A stretch of DNA of 64,000 nucleotides from Mucilaginibacter_A sp964251965 (lineage in GTDB: Bacteria > Bacteroidota > Bacteroidia > Sphingobacteriales > Sphingobacteriaceae). Both the position numbers and the translations under genes were made by a program. How positions within the stretch are numbered: position 1 is the first letter of the stretch; every line of letters begins with the position of its first letter. The DNA lies in NCBI GenBank assembly GCA_964251965.1, contig CAXULQ010000012.1, forward strand, positions 1 through 64,000, given 5' to 3'. A model generated the notes under the pieces. The model was not told the origin of the DNA, ran no database searches, and saw only the letters and a program-made list of their open reading frames with translations. Of this stretch, positions 7,270 to 16,671 are shown in pieces.

Positions 7270-10200
7270 TTAATTGTTAAGCAATCCATCAAAAGTTACC
7301 GCCAAATAATACAACCCACCTAAAGTTGGGCCGCCAGCATATTGAATGTACCTTCTGTTTAGCAAATCTGTTGCGCCTAATTTAAAATTAGCTTTATACT
7401 GAGGAACGCGTAAACTTACCTGTGCATCGAAAGTATGGATGGCCGGAACAGCACCGGTTACCAGCGGACTTTCCCACAAAAATCCTTGCTGCCATTTGTA
7501 AATCACGTTGAAGCCAAAGTTTTTAACGATCTCGCGGTTACCAAAAGAAACGTTGGTGGATAGGATAGGCGTGTTAAAGCCAGTCACAAAAATATCAGTG
7601 GTTTGATTTGCCTGCAATTTATTGTAACTGGCGTTGCCGGCAATGCTAAACTTTTTATAGAAATTATAGGTGATGCCCAAAGCCGAGCCATAATTGTGAT
7701 AATTATTTTTGGCGTTGGTGTAAACGCGGTAGCGGTCCTGCCCGGCACTGGCTGCCGTAGTTGTAGTTGCCGTGGTTGGGTCGCGGTTTCTATCGAGCAT
7801 AGCTAAAACAGAAGCATCCGAACCAACGGTAGTACTTTTTGGCACGTAAACCTGTACCTGGCCTAAAAATCCGTTGTAAATATTGGAGTAAGCATCCCAA
7901 TCTACCACTACTTTATTGTCAAACAAAACACCTTTGTAACCTACTTCAAAAGACTTAATGCCTTCGGGACGCGCTTTTGGCAAATCTGCAACTTGTAATA
8001 AATTTCGGTTTGCCAACGCTGCTGCATCTGTATTTCCGGCTGCTGCCACCGCTGCATTAAAGTTGATGACCGAAGCTTGCGTGTAACTGTTTTCCAGGTA
8101 ACCCAAACCCTGGTCGATGTAAGATAAACTGCCAACCCGTCTCACGCGGCCATTATTTACATAAGATAAAGCCTCGAACAACGACGGGAAACGATAACCT
8201 TGCTGATAAGTAACGCGAAAATTATGGTTATCAGTAGGAGAGTAGACCGCAGCGATACGGGGCGTAAATTTGGGGTCGAACTCCGGATTGTAATCAAAAC
8301 GAAGTGAGCCGAACAACTTTAACTTTTCCTGGAAAAAGGTTTTGGTGGCCTGAGAGAAAGCCCCTAACTTTTTGTAATAAACATTATTTCCAAAACTGCC
8401 ATCGGCAAGCGGAACATTACGTTCGGCAATTGGCCGGGTAAAATCAACAAAATTATTTCCATCAGGAATCACCTGATAAATGCGGGCATCGGCGCCAACC
8501 AACAAATCAAAAACTTTTACGGCTTTCGATAAATCCCACTGGCCTTCGGTATGGTACAACCTGCTGTTTTGTACCAAAGCTGCGCCGCCGGTTGCAGGTG
8601 CATCCGGGATCAAACTCGATTTAATATCCCAGTTATTGATCCCGATAATCGTGTTTTTTAAATCGTTAAATGCCTGTGTGCCTGGCAAAACACGGCTTGC
8701 ATCTGCCGCGGCACGCGCAGCTTGGTTGGCAGTTGCCAAATCAACGCCACTATTCAGTTGTGATACCAGTGCGGTTTTATATTTTGCGGCCCAAGCGGTA
8801 TTGCTTCCACCACTATATAAATCTAAATTATCTGCAAGTGGTTTTACGTTGTAAGATTTGCCGGTATTTTCCAACGAAATATAGCTGAGGATTTTAAAAT
8901 TCTTTCCTTTAATTTCCAAGCTGTGGTTTTGGACGATTACATCCTGCAAACGTATTTTATTGCCGCGTTGGAAAGTTCCGTCCATATCGCCAATGCGGTA
9001 ACTGTAGCTGATTTCGGTGTGTTCTGTTGGGCGAAAATGAAAGGAAGCATCAAACTTCAAATTCTTCACCGAAGGGTCAACCAAATCTTTTTCGTAATAA
9101 CCTGTCCGCGCCACACGCAAAGTTTGGTTTGGTTTTCCGTTGATGGTTAAACCGCTGATCGAAACTACATTACTTCCGGCCAATGCGTCATCGCCGTATT
9201 TGTTCCAGCCATCATAGGCCACATTGTTGGCACCATTCAGTTGCGGAAAACCAGGGTTGGCACTGTTTAAATTGTTAGGGTTTTGATCGAGCTTGGTGTT
9301 AGAAATCCAATCCGTGCCGTGCATGTAGCTTCCGTTTACTTTAAAAGCAAACTTGTTACCGAAAGCTTTAGCATAACGCAGGGCAGTTTCGGTTAAAACG
9401 CTGGGGGCAACATCAATGCCGTCCACATGGTTTATGCCGGTCCGTTGGTAAATACTCAAACCTTGGTACGTAAAAGGGTTTTTAGTCAGCAGATTAGCCA
9501 TTCCATTAATTGCATTCATCCCATACAAAGCCGAAGCCGCGCCGGGCGTAATTTCTACACTGGAGATGTCCAATTCTGTCGGGCCAATCGCGTTTCCAAG
9601 CGGAACGCCTAAAGTTGCCGCTTGCATATCCACACCATCCACCAACTGCATAAACCGGAAGTTGTTGGGAATGTTGAACCCGCGCGTATTAGGCACTTTA
9701 AAAGTTAAGCTCGACGTGGTCATTTGCACACCTTTTACGTTTTCCAAAGCATCATAAAAGCTTGGCGCAGGCGATTCGCGGATCGAACGGATATCCAATT
9801 TAGTAATGGCAACTGGCGATCGCAGTAATTTTTCTTCCTGCCGGGAAGCAGAAACCACTACTTCGTTTACCAGCAAAGATTGTGTAACCAATTGCACACT
9901 CAGCAGACTGCTGGAATTTTTTACCTCAAATTCCTGCTGCTGAAAACCAATGCTTGTAAACACCAACCGTAAAGGAAATTTTGCGTTGCTGGTGATGGAA
10001 AACTTGCCTTGTGCATTGGTTGTAGTACCGGCGGTGCTGCCGTTAATTTTTACAGAAACGCTGGGCAGCGGCTGGCCGGTATCGTCTTTTACAATGCCGC
10101 TTAAAATGTAGTTCCCATTCATTTGGGCGAACGAAAAAACGGGGAGAAAGAGCAGGATTAAAAACCAGCGTACGTTAAAAAAGGGCGTAGAAATTTTCAT
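7270..10200 (-). CDS. TonB-dependent receptor with carboxypeptidase-like N-terminal domain
   Basis: A 976-aa outer-membrane receptor. Residues 1-26 are a signal peptide ending FSFAQ. About 32-110 form the carboxypeptidase-regulatory-like beta-sandwich (GIVKDDTGQPLPSVSVKI). About 115-235 form the plug (VVSASRQEEKLLRSPVAIT, with SSVEITPGAASALYGMNAINGMANLLT). The rest is the beta-barrel, ending with an aromatic strand (YYLAVTFDGLLNN). It imports a ligand with TonB energy, but the substrate cannot be read from the sequence. It is not next to a SusD homologue, so a polysaccharide locus is unlikely. A 23-bp operator-like palindrome about 105 bp upstream may give a clue to regulation. Confidence 0.93.
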   Translation of the reverse strand: MKISTPFFNVRWFLILLFLPVFSFAQMNGNYILSGIVKDDTGQPLPSVSVKINGSTAGTTTNAQGKFSITSNAKFPLRLVFTSIGFQQQEFEVKNSSSLLSVQLVTQSLLVNEVVVSASRQEEKLLRSPVAITKLDIRSIRESPAPSFYDALENVKGVQMTTSSLTFKVPNTRGFNIPNNFRFMQLVDGVDMQAATLGVPLGNAIGPTELDISSVEITPGAASALYGMNAINGMANLLTKNPFTYQGLSIYQRTGINHVDGIDVAPSVLTETALRYAKAFGNKFAFKVNGSYMHGTDWISNTKLDQNPNNLNSANPGFPQLNGANNVAYDGWNKYGDDALAGSNVVSISGLTINGKPNQTLRVARTGYYEKDLVDPSVKNLKFDASFHFRPTEHTEISYSYRIGDMDGTFQRGNKIRLQDVIVQNHSLEIKGKNFKILSYISLENTGKSYNVKPLADNLDLYSGGSNTAWAAKYKTALVSQLNSGVDLATANQAARAAADASRVLPGTQAFNDLKNTIIGINNWDIKSSLIPDAPATGGAALVQNSRLYHTEGQWDLSKAVKVFDLLVGADARIYQVIPDGNNFVDFTRPIAERNVPLADGSFGNNVYYKKLGAFSQATKTFFQEKLKLFGSLRFDYNPEFDPKFTPRIAAVYSPTDNHNFRVTYQQGYRFPSLFEALSYVNNGRVRRVGSLSYIDQGLGYLENSYTQASVINFNAAVAAAGNTDAAALANRNLLQVADLPKARPEGIKSFEVGYKGVLFDNKVVVDWDAYSNIYNGFLGQVQVYVPKSTTVGSDASVLAMLDRNRDPTTATTTTAASAGQDRYRVYTNAKNNYHNYGSALGITYNFYKKFSIAGNASYNKLQANQTTDIFVTGFNTPILSTNVSFGNREIVKNFGFNVIYKWQQGFLWESPLVTGAVPAIHTFDAQVSLRVPQYKANFKLGATDLLNRRYIQYAGGPTLGGLYYLAVTFDGLLNN

Positions 10201-10225
10201 CAGAAGGATTTGTAATTTTTGGGTC

Positions 10226-10240
10226 GATAAAAGAAGTATG
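10226..10240 (+). repeat. Dispersed motif, subtype A
   Basis: GATAAAAGAAGTATG in the 5' leader region of the TonB receptor gene, about 26 bases from its start. Confidence 0.8.
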
Positions 10241-10305
10241 TTAAAAAGAGTGTTTTGCCAAGCAGCTACAACAGGAAGATAAAAGAAAGTAAATTTTGAA
10301 ATACA

Positions 10306-10328
10306 TAGTCTACAATTTAAGTAGGCTA
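10306..10328. promoter_or_regulatory. Operator-like palindrome upstream of TonB receptor
   Basis: TAGTCTAC, seven A/T bases, then GTAGGCTA: eight-base arms with one G/T mismatch. The geometry (CTAC-N7-GTAG) resembles Rrf2-type regulator sites. It lies 105-130 bases before the TonB receptor start, so a transcription factor could act there. The assignment to a family is inference. Confidence 0.45.
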
Positions 10329-10529
10329 AATTAATACGAAGCTTTTATTTGCGCAAGCTTTTTATCTTTTTGATGCTGGTTTTTTTGTAATTTTTGATTG
10401 GAAGGCTTTTAAACTGTTGATTATTAGTTTTGATAAAAAAATTTGATCCACATTTGAACTCATGGAATCATCCAAAAATCTTCTTTCAATAAAAATTAAA
10501 CACTAAATAAAGCAAGTGCAATTACCGGC

Positions 10530-10551
10530 ATACTGTTTTTATCTACCTAAA
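10530..10551 (-). repeat. Dispersed motif, subtype B
   Basis: ATACTGTTTTTATCTACCTAAA in the gap between the divergent TonB receptor and HD hydrolase genes. Apart from this copy, the copy at 10226 and the palindrome at 10306, I see nothing in the 436-bp gap 10201-10636. Confidence 0.8.
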
Positions 10552-10636
10552 TCTGTTATAAAACTTTGGTGAGATGTAATATGCTGTTCCGAAAACAAAA
10601 CATTTAATATATTAGCCTCAAATCTTTTCTCAGTAT

Positions 10637-11215
10637 ATGCAATTCGAAAGTGCAGGTAAATTTATTCTGAACAAATTGAGCAAAGAGTTGCCGAAGCATT
10701 TGTCGTACCACAGCGTAGAACATATTCAAGATGTTTTTGACGCCGTAGCACACATTGGCAAGGCGGAAAAGATTTCGGATTATGAACTGAAATTAGTGCT
10801 CACCGCGGCCTGGTTCCACGATTCGGGATTTTTAAAAGGCGCCAAAGACCATGAAGAAGAATCTTGCCGAATCGCGAAGGAAAACCTGCCCAATTTTGGT
10901 TATCAACCTGAAGAAATAGACCGCATTTGCGGGATGATAATGGCCACAAAAATCCCGCAATCGCCCCAAAACCATTTAGAAGAAATTTTGGCCGATGCCG
11001 ATTTGGATTATTTAGGCCGGGACGATTTTTTCAGCATCGGCAATAAATTGTTCACCGAGCTTTCCACGTTTGGAGTTTTAGATACCGAAGAGGAGTGGAA
11101 CAAACTGCAAGTCAGCTTTTTAGAAAGCCACCATTATTTTACGACGACTGCCATCCAACTCAGGCAAAACAAAAAACAAGAGCATTTGGCACTTGTAAAA
11201 TCAAAAATTAGCTAA
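10637..11215 (+). CDS. HD domain metal-dependent phosphohydrolase
   Basis: A 192-aa soluble HD-superfamily protein. The metal ligands are visible as YHSVEHIQDV (His in helix 1), AAWFHDSGFLKG (the HD pair) and LADADLDYLGR (distal Asp). Family members hydrolyse phosphate esters of nucleotides or cyclic nucleotides, but the substrate is not predictable. It starts at the ATG that opens MQFESAGKFILNKL. It ends eight bases before the YitT-like gene, so the two form a probable operon. Confidence 0.87.
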   Translation: MQFESAGKFILNKLSKELPKHLSYHSVEHIQDVFDAVAHIGKAEKISDYELKLVLTAAWFHDSGFLKGAKDHEEESCRIAKENLPNFGYQPEEIDRICGMIMATKIPQSPQNHLEEILADADLDYLGRDDFFSIGNKLFTELSTFGVLDTEEEWNKLQVSFLESHHYFTTTAIQLRQNKKQEHLALVKSKIS

Positions 11216-11222
11216 TTGCTTA

Positions 11223-12095
11223 ATGAGAAGCTTCCAATTTCCACATTATATTACCGATACATTATCAACCATTGTTGGCATTCTATTTTGCGGTTTTGCC
11301 TTAAAAGGCTTTTTGGTGCCCAACCAGTTTTTTGACGGCGGTGTAACCGGGATTTCTTTGCTGATCCATGAACTATATCATTTCAATATTGCTTATGTAA
11401 TCATTATTGCCAACCTTCCGCTCATCATTTTAGGCGGGTTTTTAGTTAACCGGGCTTTCGCCATCAAAACATTTGTAGCCATTATTGGCTTGGGGCTTTG
11501 TTTGCTGTTTATCCCTTATCCGCAAATTACTTCGGATAAATTATTGGTTTCTATTTTTGGAGGCGTTTTTATGGGGATTGGCGTTGGTTTGGCCATCCGC
11601 GGCGGTTGTGCTTTGGATGGGATAGAAGTGCTGGCCTTGTACACCGGCAAGCGGATCAGCTTTACCATCAGTGAAATTATTTTGGGCATCAACATCATTA
11701 TTTTCCTGATTGCCGCATTTGAACTCGGATTGCCAACTGCTTTGTATTCTATCTTAACTTATTACACTGCTTCCCGAGCAATTAATTTTGTAATTGAAGG
11801 TTTGGAAGAATACACCGGTGTTACAATTATTTCTGGTGAAAGCGAGCCGATCAAAGAAAAATTAGTGATGGAACTGGGCCGTGGAATAACCATCTACAAA
11901 GGCGAACGCGGCTTTTTAAAGAACAGTTTCGAGATCAGTCAGGATTGCGATATCGTGTTTACCGTAGTAACCCGATTGGAAGTAAGGCGTTTAAGAAATT
12001 TAGTCCACAGCATCGATCCGAATGCTTTTATATTTACCAGTATTATTAAAGAAGCTGCAGGCGGTGTTTTGAAGCGAAGGGTGCGGGATCATTAA
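11223..12095 (+). CDS. YitT family membrane protein with DUF2179
   Basis: A 290-aa inner-membrane protein with five or more helices in the first about 185 residues, including a glycine-rich FGGVFMGIGVGLAIRGG segment, then a cytoplasmic DUF2179 domain at about 225-280 (TIYKGERGF, EVRRLRNLVHSIDPNAFI). The family has been proposed to move small solutes, but the function is not established. It follows the HD hydrolase by seven bases on the same strand. Confidence 0.9.
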   Translation: MRSFQFPHYITDTLSTIVGILFCGFALKGFLVPNQFFDGGVTGISLLIHELYHFNIAYVIIIANLPLIILGGFLVNRAFAIKTFVAIIGLGLCLLFIPYPQITSDKLLVSIFGGVFMGIGVGLAIRGGCALDGIEVLALYTGKRISFTISEIILGINIIIFLIAAFELGLPTALYSILTYYTASRAINFVIEGLEEYTGVTIISGESEPIKEKLVMELGRGITIYKGERGFLKNSFEISQDCDIVFTVVTRLEVRRLRNLVHSIDPNAFIFTSIIKEAAGGVLKRRVRDH

Positions 12096-12146
12096 GGTAT
12101 TCAAGAAAATACATTTTAAAAAGGTGGATATTATTAAAAATAGTTG

Positions 12147-12159
12147 TTAAAAGAAGTAT
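12147..12159 (+). repeat. Dispersed motif, subtype A
   Basis: TTAAAAGAAGTAT in the 299-bp gap after the YitT gene. The rest of that gap (12096-12394) shows nothing recognisable. Confidence 0.75.
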
Positions 12160-12394
12160 CGTAATATTAGCCTCCCGCAAACTTCCCCAACATGATTTAA
12201 AATGTACCACATAAGTTATTCCTGCTAAAGATTATACCAAAATGTATTTGTAAATTTGAGAAATAATGATTTCCAATATTTTTAAACCTCTTATATATCC
12301 ATCCCATCCTTTTTAGTAACAGAATTTAATAACGGCCGTTAATTATAATTATCGGCCTGTAGTATTCTTTTATTAAATTTTAATCTTAGTATTT

Positions 12395-13564
12395 ATGTGT
12401 GCAAAAGTTTCGACAGTAGCCGATAGTGACCTGATAAAAGAAATACAAAAAGAGAATGATTTTTATAAATCAATTATTGAAAATAATTCCTTCTACATTA
12501 TTAAAACAGATTTAGACGGAAAATATACTTATCTCAACCCTTTCTTTTGCAAGATGTTAAGCCTAACAGCCGTGGATTGGTTAGGAAAAGACTCATTAAG
12601 TTTAATCATCCCGGAAGACCACCAAATATGTAGGGATACCGTGGTGGCTTGTTTTGCCTCCCCAGAAAAATCCCATTGGGTAATCTTAAGGAAACCCGTA
12701 CCAAAAGGCATTATCTCTACACAATGGGAATTTAAAATGCTAACGAACGAAGAAGGTGTGCCGTCAGAAATTTTATGTATCGGGCACGATATAACGTCAT
12801 TAATATTGAGACAAGAAGAGCTGCAGGCCCTGGTAGGGATAACTGCCGAGCAGAACAAACGCCTTATAAATTTTACTTATATTATTTCGCACAACATCCG
12901 TTCGCATGTTGCCAATATTATCGGTATTATCAGCATTAACAAGATGGACGATGAGGTAGATGATGCACAAGCTTTGGAAATGATCAACACCAGCACGAAC
13001 AGTTTGGACGATACCATCCATAACCTCAATGAAATTATAAGCATTCAGGCGAATACCAATTTGCCGCTCCAAAAAATTAATGTACGCGCCGAAATTAACA
13101 GGATAATTGAGAGCATACTCATATTAGTAAAAAACGCTGGCACAACAATTAATTTTAATTTCGATGAAAGTGAAGTATTGAACACTAACCCTGCTTATTT
13201 TGAAAGTATAGTCTTAAACCTGGTTACCAATTCAATCAAATATAAATCTATAGATATACCACTTCATTTAGACATCGGTTTTTACTTGCAAGGGGAATTC
13301 AGCGTTTTAACGTTTAAAGACAATGGTATAGGTATTGACTTGCAGAGGTATAGAAGCCGGCTTTTTGGTATGTACAATACTTTTAACGGAAATAAAGATG
13401 CCAAAGGAATGGGTTTGTTTATTATTAAAACACAGGTAGAAGCATTGAAAGGCAAGATAGAAGTAGAAAGTGAATTAGGTGTTAGCACTACTTTTAAAAT
13501 TTATTTTAACAACAATGCAGATAAACAGGGATTCGTAGTTTCTGATATGGGCTATAAAAAATGA
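12395..13564 (+). CDS. PAS-domain sensor histidine kinase
   Basis: A 389-aa soluble kinase. A PAS domain at about residues 22-140 starts SIIENNSFYIIKTDLDGKY. A dimerisation helix follows with ISHNIRSHVANIIGI, where the first His is the likely phosphoacceptor. The ATPase domain at about 235-375 has NLVTNSIKYKS (N box), DNGIGIDLQRY (G1) and GMGLFIIKTQ (G2). No transmembrane segment and no adjacent response regulator, so it is an orphan kinase. It is followed by guaB on the opposite strand. Its dimerisation helix resembles that of the kinase-less PAS protein at 15523-16155. Confidence 0.9.
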   Translation: MCAKVSTVADSDLIKEIQKENDFYKSIIENNSFYIIKTDLDGKYTYLNPFFCKMLSLTAVDWLGKDSLSLIIPEDHQICRDTVVACFASPEKSHWVILRKPVPKGIISTQWEFKMLTNEEGVPSEILCIGHDITSLILRQEELQALVGITAEQNKRLINFTYIISHNIRSHVANIIGIISINKMDDEVDDAQALEMINTSTNSLDDTIHNLNEIISIQANTNLPLQKINVRAEINRIIESILILVKNAGTTINFNFDESEVLNTNPAYFESIVLNLVTNSIKYKSIDIPLHLDIGFYLQGEFSVLTFKDNGIGIDLQRYRSRLFGMYNTFNGNKDAKGMGLFIIKTQVEALKGKIEVESELGVSTTFKIYFNNNADKQGFVVSDMGYKK

Positions 13565-13693
13565 AGTTAGGCGGCCAACTTTTATAGCTGAAACCAAAAC
13601 TTCTGCTAACAAAACTTTTAAGGTAAAACTTTTGATTTAAGCACGGATACTTTTTTTAGCACCTAAAAATAATGCAACGATTTTCTGGTACAT

Positions 13694-13716
13694 TTTTTAC
13701 ACCTATAAAAACAGCA
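13694..13716 (+). repeat. Dispersed motif, subtype B with left half
   Basis: TTTTTACACCT then ATAAAAACAGCAT, nine bases beyond the guaB stop codon. A decayed relative (ATACTTTTTTTAGC plus TAAAAA) lies at 13647-13669. Confidence 0.85.
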
Positions 13717-13724
13717 TCCCTAAC

Positions 13725-15194
13725 TTACCTCGTATAATTCGGTGCTTCCTTAGTAATGGTAATATCATGCGGATGAGATTCACGGATGCCGGCAGAAGTA
13801 ATGCGTACAAACTTCGCTTTCTGCAAAGCTTCGATGTTGGCGGCACCGCAATAACCCATGCTGGCACGCAAACCACCAACATATTGGTACATTACTTCGG
13901 CCAAACTGCCTTTAACCGGTACGCGGCCTACAATCCCTTCGGGCACTAATTTTTTAATATCATCTTCCACATCCTGGAAATAGCGGTCTTTCGAGCCTTG
14001 TTCCATGGCTTCAATAGAACCCATACCTCGGTAAGATTTAAAACGGCGTCCTTCATAAATAATAATTTCGCCAGGCGATTCTTCTAAACCGGCAAACAAA
14101 GAACCAGCCATAATCGAACTGGCACCGGCCGCAATAGCTTTCGGAATATCGCCTGTGTGTTTAATCCCACCATCCGCAATTACCGGAACGCCTGTGCCTT
14201 CCAAAGCTTTCGCACATTCGTAAACGGCATACAATTGCGGAACGCCAACACCGGCAATAATCCGCGTAGTGCAAATAGAACCCGGTCCGATACCAACTTT
14301 CACCGCATCAGCACCAGCATTGGCCAAAGCTTTTGCACCTTCGCCCGTTGCCACGTTGCCTACAATTACCTGCAAATCCGGAAATTGGGCTTTTACTTCT
14401 TTTAGCCGGTCAATTACGCCTTTAGAGTGGCCGTGCGCCGTATCAATTGTGATCACATCTACACCGGCTTTTACCAAAGCTTCTACACGTTCCAAAGTAT
14501 CGGCCGTAACACCAACGGCAGCACCAACGCGCAAACGGCCATGCTCGTCTTTACAGGCAGCAGGAAAGTTTTTAAATTTTTGAATATCTTTAAAAGTGAT
14601 CAAACCAGACAATCGGCCCTCGGCATCAACTACGGGCAGTTTTTCAATTTTATAATTCTGGAGGATTTCTTCCGCTTGCTTTAAATCTGTTCCCAGCGGT
14701 GCCGTGATCAGGTTTTCTTTCGTCATCACTTCCCGTACCGGTTTGTCCATTTCTTTCTCAAAACGGAGGTCGCGGTTGGTAATGATACCTGTTAACCGAT
14801 GTTCACTATCCACCACAGGAATGCCGCCAATGCGATATTCTTTCATAATTTTTACGGCATCAGCAATAACCGCGTCGTTATTTAGCGTAACGGGGTCTTG
14901 GATCATGCCGCTTTCCGAACGCTTTACCTTGCGCACTTCATCGGCCTGCAATTGTATGCTCAGGTTTTTGTGCAGTATCCCAATTCCGCCGGCTTGCGCC
15001 ATAGCGATAGCCAAAGCAGCTTCGGTAACGGTATCCATTGCTGCCGAAACTAATGGCACGTTCAGCTTGATTTTTCGGGTTAAAAAAGTTTGTGTATTTA
15101 CTTCGCGGGGCAAAACTTCGGAGTAGGCGGGAACAAGCAGCACATCGTCGTAAGTTAAACCTTCGGCAACAAATTTGGCGGGATCAAATTGCAT
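13725..15194 (-). CDS. guaB: IMP dehydrogenase
   Basis: Converts IMP to XMP with NAD, the first committed step to GMP. The (beta/alpha)8 barrel is interrupted by two CBS domains at about residues 95-215 (IQDPVTLNNDAVIADAVKIM and KENLITAPLGTDLKQAEEIL). The catalytic loop is GPGSICTTRIIAGVGVPQ with the nucleophilic Cys. The flap region has YRGMGSIEAM, and YQYVGGLRASMGYCG lies near the C-terminus. I chose the ATG that opens MQFDPAKF because family members start there, although the frame is open for three more codons (to 15203). A -7-like box lies just upstream. It stands alone between two sensor genes. Confidence 0.97.
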   Translation of the reverse strand: MQFDPAKFVAEGLTYDDVLLVPAYSEVLPREVNTQTFLTRKIKLNVPLVSAAMDTVTEAALAIAMAQAGGIGILHKNLSIQLQADEVRKVKRSESGMIQDPVTLNNDAVIADAVKIMKEYRIGGIPVVDSEHRLTGIITNRDLRFEKEMDKPVREVMTKENLITAPLGTDLKQAEEILQNYKIEKLPVVDAEGRLSGLITFKDIQKFKNFPAACKDEHGRLRVGAAVGVTADTLERVEALVKAGVDVITIDTAHGHSKGVIDRLKEVKAQFPDLQVIVGNVATGEGAKALANAGADAVKVGIGPGSICTTRIIAGVGVPQLYAVYECAKALEGTGVPVIADGGIKHTGDIPKAIAAGASSIMAGSLFAGLEESPGEIIIYEGRRFKSYRGMGSIEAMEQGSKDRYFQDVEDDIKKLVPEGIVGRVPVKGSLAEVMYQYVGGLRASMGYCGAANIEALQKAKFVRITSAGIRESHPHDITITKEAPNYTR

Positions 15195-15226
15195 AGCAAA
15201 CAATTTAGGATGAATTATTTGCCGGA

Positions 15227-15234
15227 CAAAGATA
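15227..15234 (-). promoter_or_regulatory. Putative -7 box of guaB
   Basis: Minus-strand TATCTTTG fits TAnnTTTG and lies about 33 bases before the guaB ATG. No clear -33 partner was found. Confidence 0.5.
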
Positions 15235-15522
15235 GTATTTGCAATGGTAATTTTTGCCTTGTGTTGATTTTTGGTCCGATGGAAATGCTAAGTTTTAAAC
15301 CCGCCTTTTTACGTAGATAATGTTAAATCTCTTATTTATATTTATTTCATGATATTAATGGCTTGTATATTGCAATTAAGGTTGAGAAGTTATTTATGGA
15401 GAGAAAGAAGTTTTACAATTTCTTTATTCAAGTAACAAGATTTAAAATATGTATCTAAACCAAGAATAATTTTAGGAGAAGATGTATATGAAAATAACAG
15501 GTGTTTTAATAACTATACAACC

Positions 15523-16155
15523 ATGTTAATGAACCAATTATTAGATTTTGAAGACAAAAGCTTAAAAAGCTATTTCTTTTCCAGCAATCAATTGATGTGT
15601 ATAATGGATTCTGGTTTTAGCTCAATTTTAGAAGCTAACGACATCGTAATTAAGAATTTAGGTTATACGAGAGAAGATTTTTTTCTACAATCTGTAGAAA
15701 AAATTATACTACAAAAGGAGCAACAAAAGCTATTTCAGCTGATAGCAAATAAGCAATCTGCCCTAAATCAAACAAAAAAAGAAATTATTTTGGTAAGCCA
15801 ATCAGGCAACATGATTTCTGTCGAAACCATTGTTTCCGATATTTTATTTAAAGGAGAAGAGGCAAGGCTTTTAACGATGGCTGATGTAACAGAAAAAAAG
15901 CTATACCGCGAAATGCTGGAGGAAGCGGTTGATGAAGAAATTAGTTTGAAAATCAAAAACAAGCAGCTTAAAAATTTAGCTTATTTAAATTTTCACAAAG
16001 CGCGAAAACCATTGGCAAATATTTTAGGTTTGGTAAATGTGTTGGACCAATCTGTAATTGCAGACCAAACTTTAGCAGAAGCAATTGAGTTTTTAAAAGA
16101 AAGCAGCAACGAACTGGACGAATTGATTAAACGCCTTGACCCGCAGTTGTTTTAG
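15523..16155 (+). CDS. PAS protein with kinase-type helix but no ATPase domain
   Basis: A 210-aa cytosolic protein. A PAS domain covers about residues 15-125 (SNQLMCIMDSGFSSILEAND). It is followed by a two-helix segment with NFHKARKPLANILGLVNVL that resembles the histidine kinase dimerisation helix, including a His. The protein ends at LIKRLDPQLF, where the ATPase domain should begin. No ATPase sequence follows in any frame, so this is either a stand-alone phosphotransfer or partner protein, or an old truncation. The ATG at 15529 is an alternative start. The region 15204-15522 contains nothing else recognisable. Confidence 0.75.
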   Translation: MLMNQLLDFEDKSLKSYFFSSNQLMCIMDSGFSSILEANDIVIKNLGYTREDFFLQSVEKIILQKEQQKLFQLIANKQSALNQTKKEIILVSQSGNMISVETIVSDILFKGEEARLLTMADVTEKKLYREMLEEAVDEEISLKIKNKQLKNLAYLNFHKARKPLANILGLVNVLDQSVIADQTLAEAIEFLKESSNELDELIKRLDPQLF

Positions 16156-16159
16156 TTTT

Positions 16160-16205
16160 GCTGATGGTTCATCGTTAATAGCTAATAGTTCATTGCTAAT
16201 GGTGA
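16160..16205. repeat. Phrase-like intergenic repeat
   Basis: Low-complexity sequence with repeated words such as GTTCATCGTTAATAG and GTTCATTGCTAATGG, ending in GTGAAC. It fits a family of phrase-like spacers that recur in this window (33715-33840, 54967-55060 and others). Confidence 0.5.
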
Positions 16206-16219
16206 ACGCAAACATATAA

Positions 16220-16597
16220 ATGAAAGATTATAAAAAGTATTATTTGCTTCCGGCCGCACCAGAAGATGTTTATCTGGCGTTGACCAATCCTATCAGTATC
16301 GAAATTTGGACGGGCGAACATGCAGAAATGAGTACTGTCGCTGGTTCGGAATTTTCTTTGTGGGAAGACAGCATCCAGGGGAAAAACCTCGAATTTGAAG
16401 AAGGCAAAAAGATTGTTCAGCAATGGTATTTTGGCGATCAAAAGGAAGAATCTATCGTTACCATAAAACTTCATCCTGATAAACATGGCACTTCGGCAGA
16501 ATTAAGGCACACCAACATTCCAGACGAAGATTATAACGACATTGTTGAAGGCTGGAATACCGCTTATTTTGGTTCGTTGGAAGAATTCTTTTCCTGA
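16220..16597 (+). CDS. START-like (SRPBCC) domain protein
   Basis: A 125-aa soluble protein of the SRPBCC/AHSA1-like fold. The opening KKYYLLPAAPEDVYLALTNP and WTGEHAEMS, followed by FSLWEDSIQGKNLEFEEGKKIVQQW, match the helix-grip fold. The C-terminal helix is WNTAYFGSLEEFF. The family binds hydrophobic ligands or co-chaperones, and no specific ligand can be named. It is preceded by a phrase-like repeat and followed by the outer-membrane protein gene on the same strand. Confidence 0.83.
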   Translation: MKDYKKYYLLPAAPEDVYLALTNPISIEIWTGEHAEMSTVAGSEFSLWEDSIQGKNLEFEEGKKIVQQWYFGDQKEESIVTIKLHPDKHGTSAELRHTNIPDEDYNDIVEGWNTAYFGSLEEFFS

Positions 16598-16671
16598 TTT
16601 TAATTCTGCTAAACTTTTATTGTTTTTTTCCGTCTTAAAAAAATGCTGTTCCTTACTCAACAAAAACCAGA

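Noticed and set aside
8480..8854. Plus-strand ORF of 124 codons
   Set aside because: Antisense to the TonB receptor barrel, with no recognisable domain.
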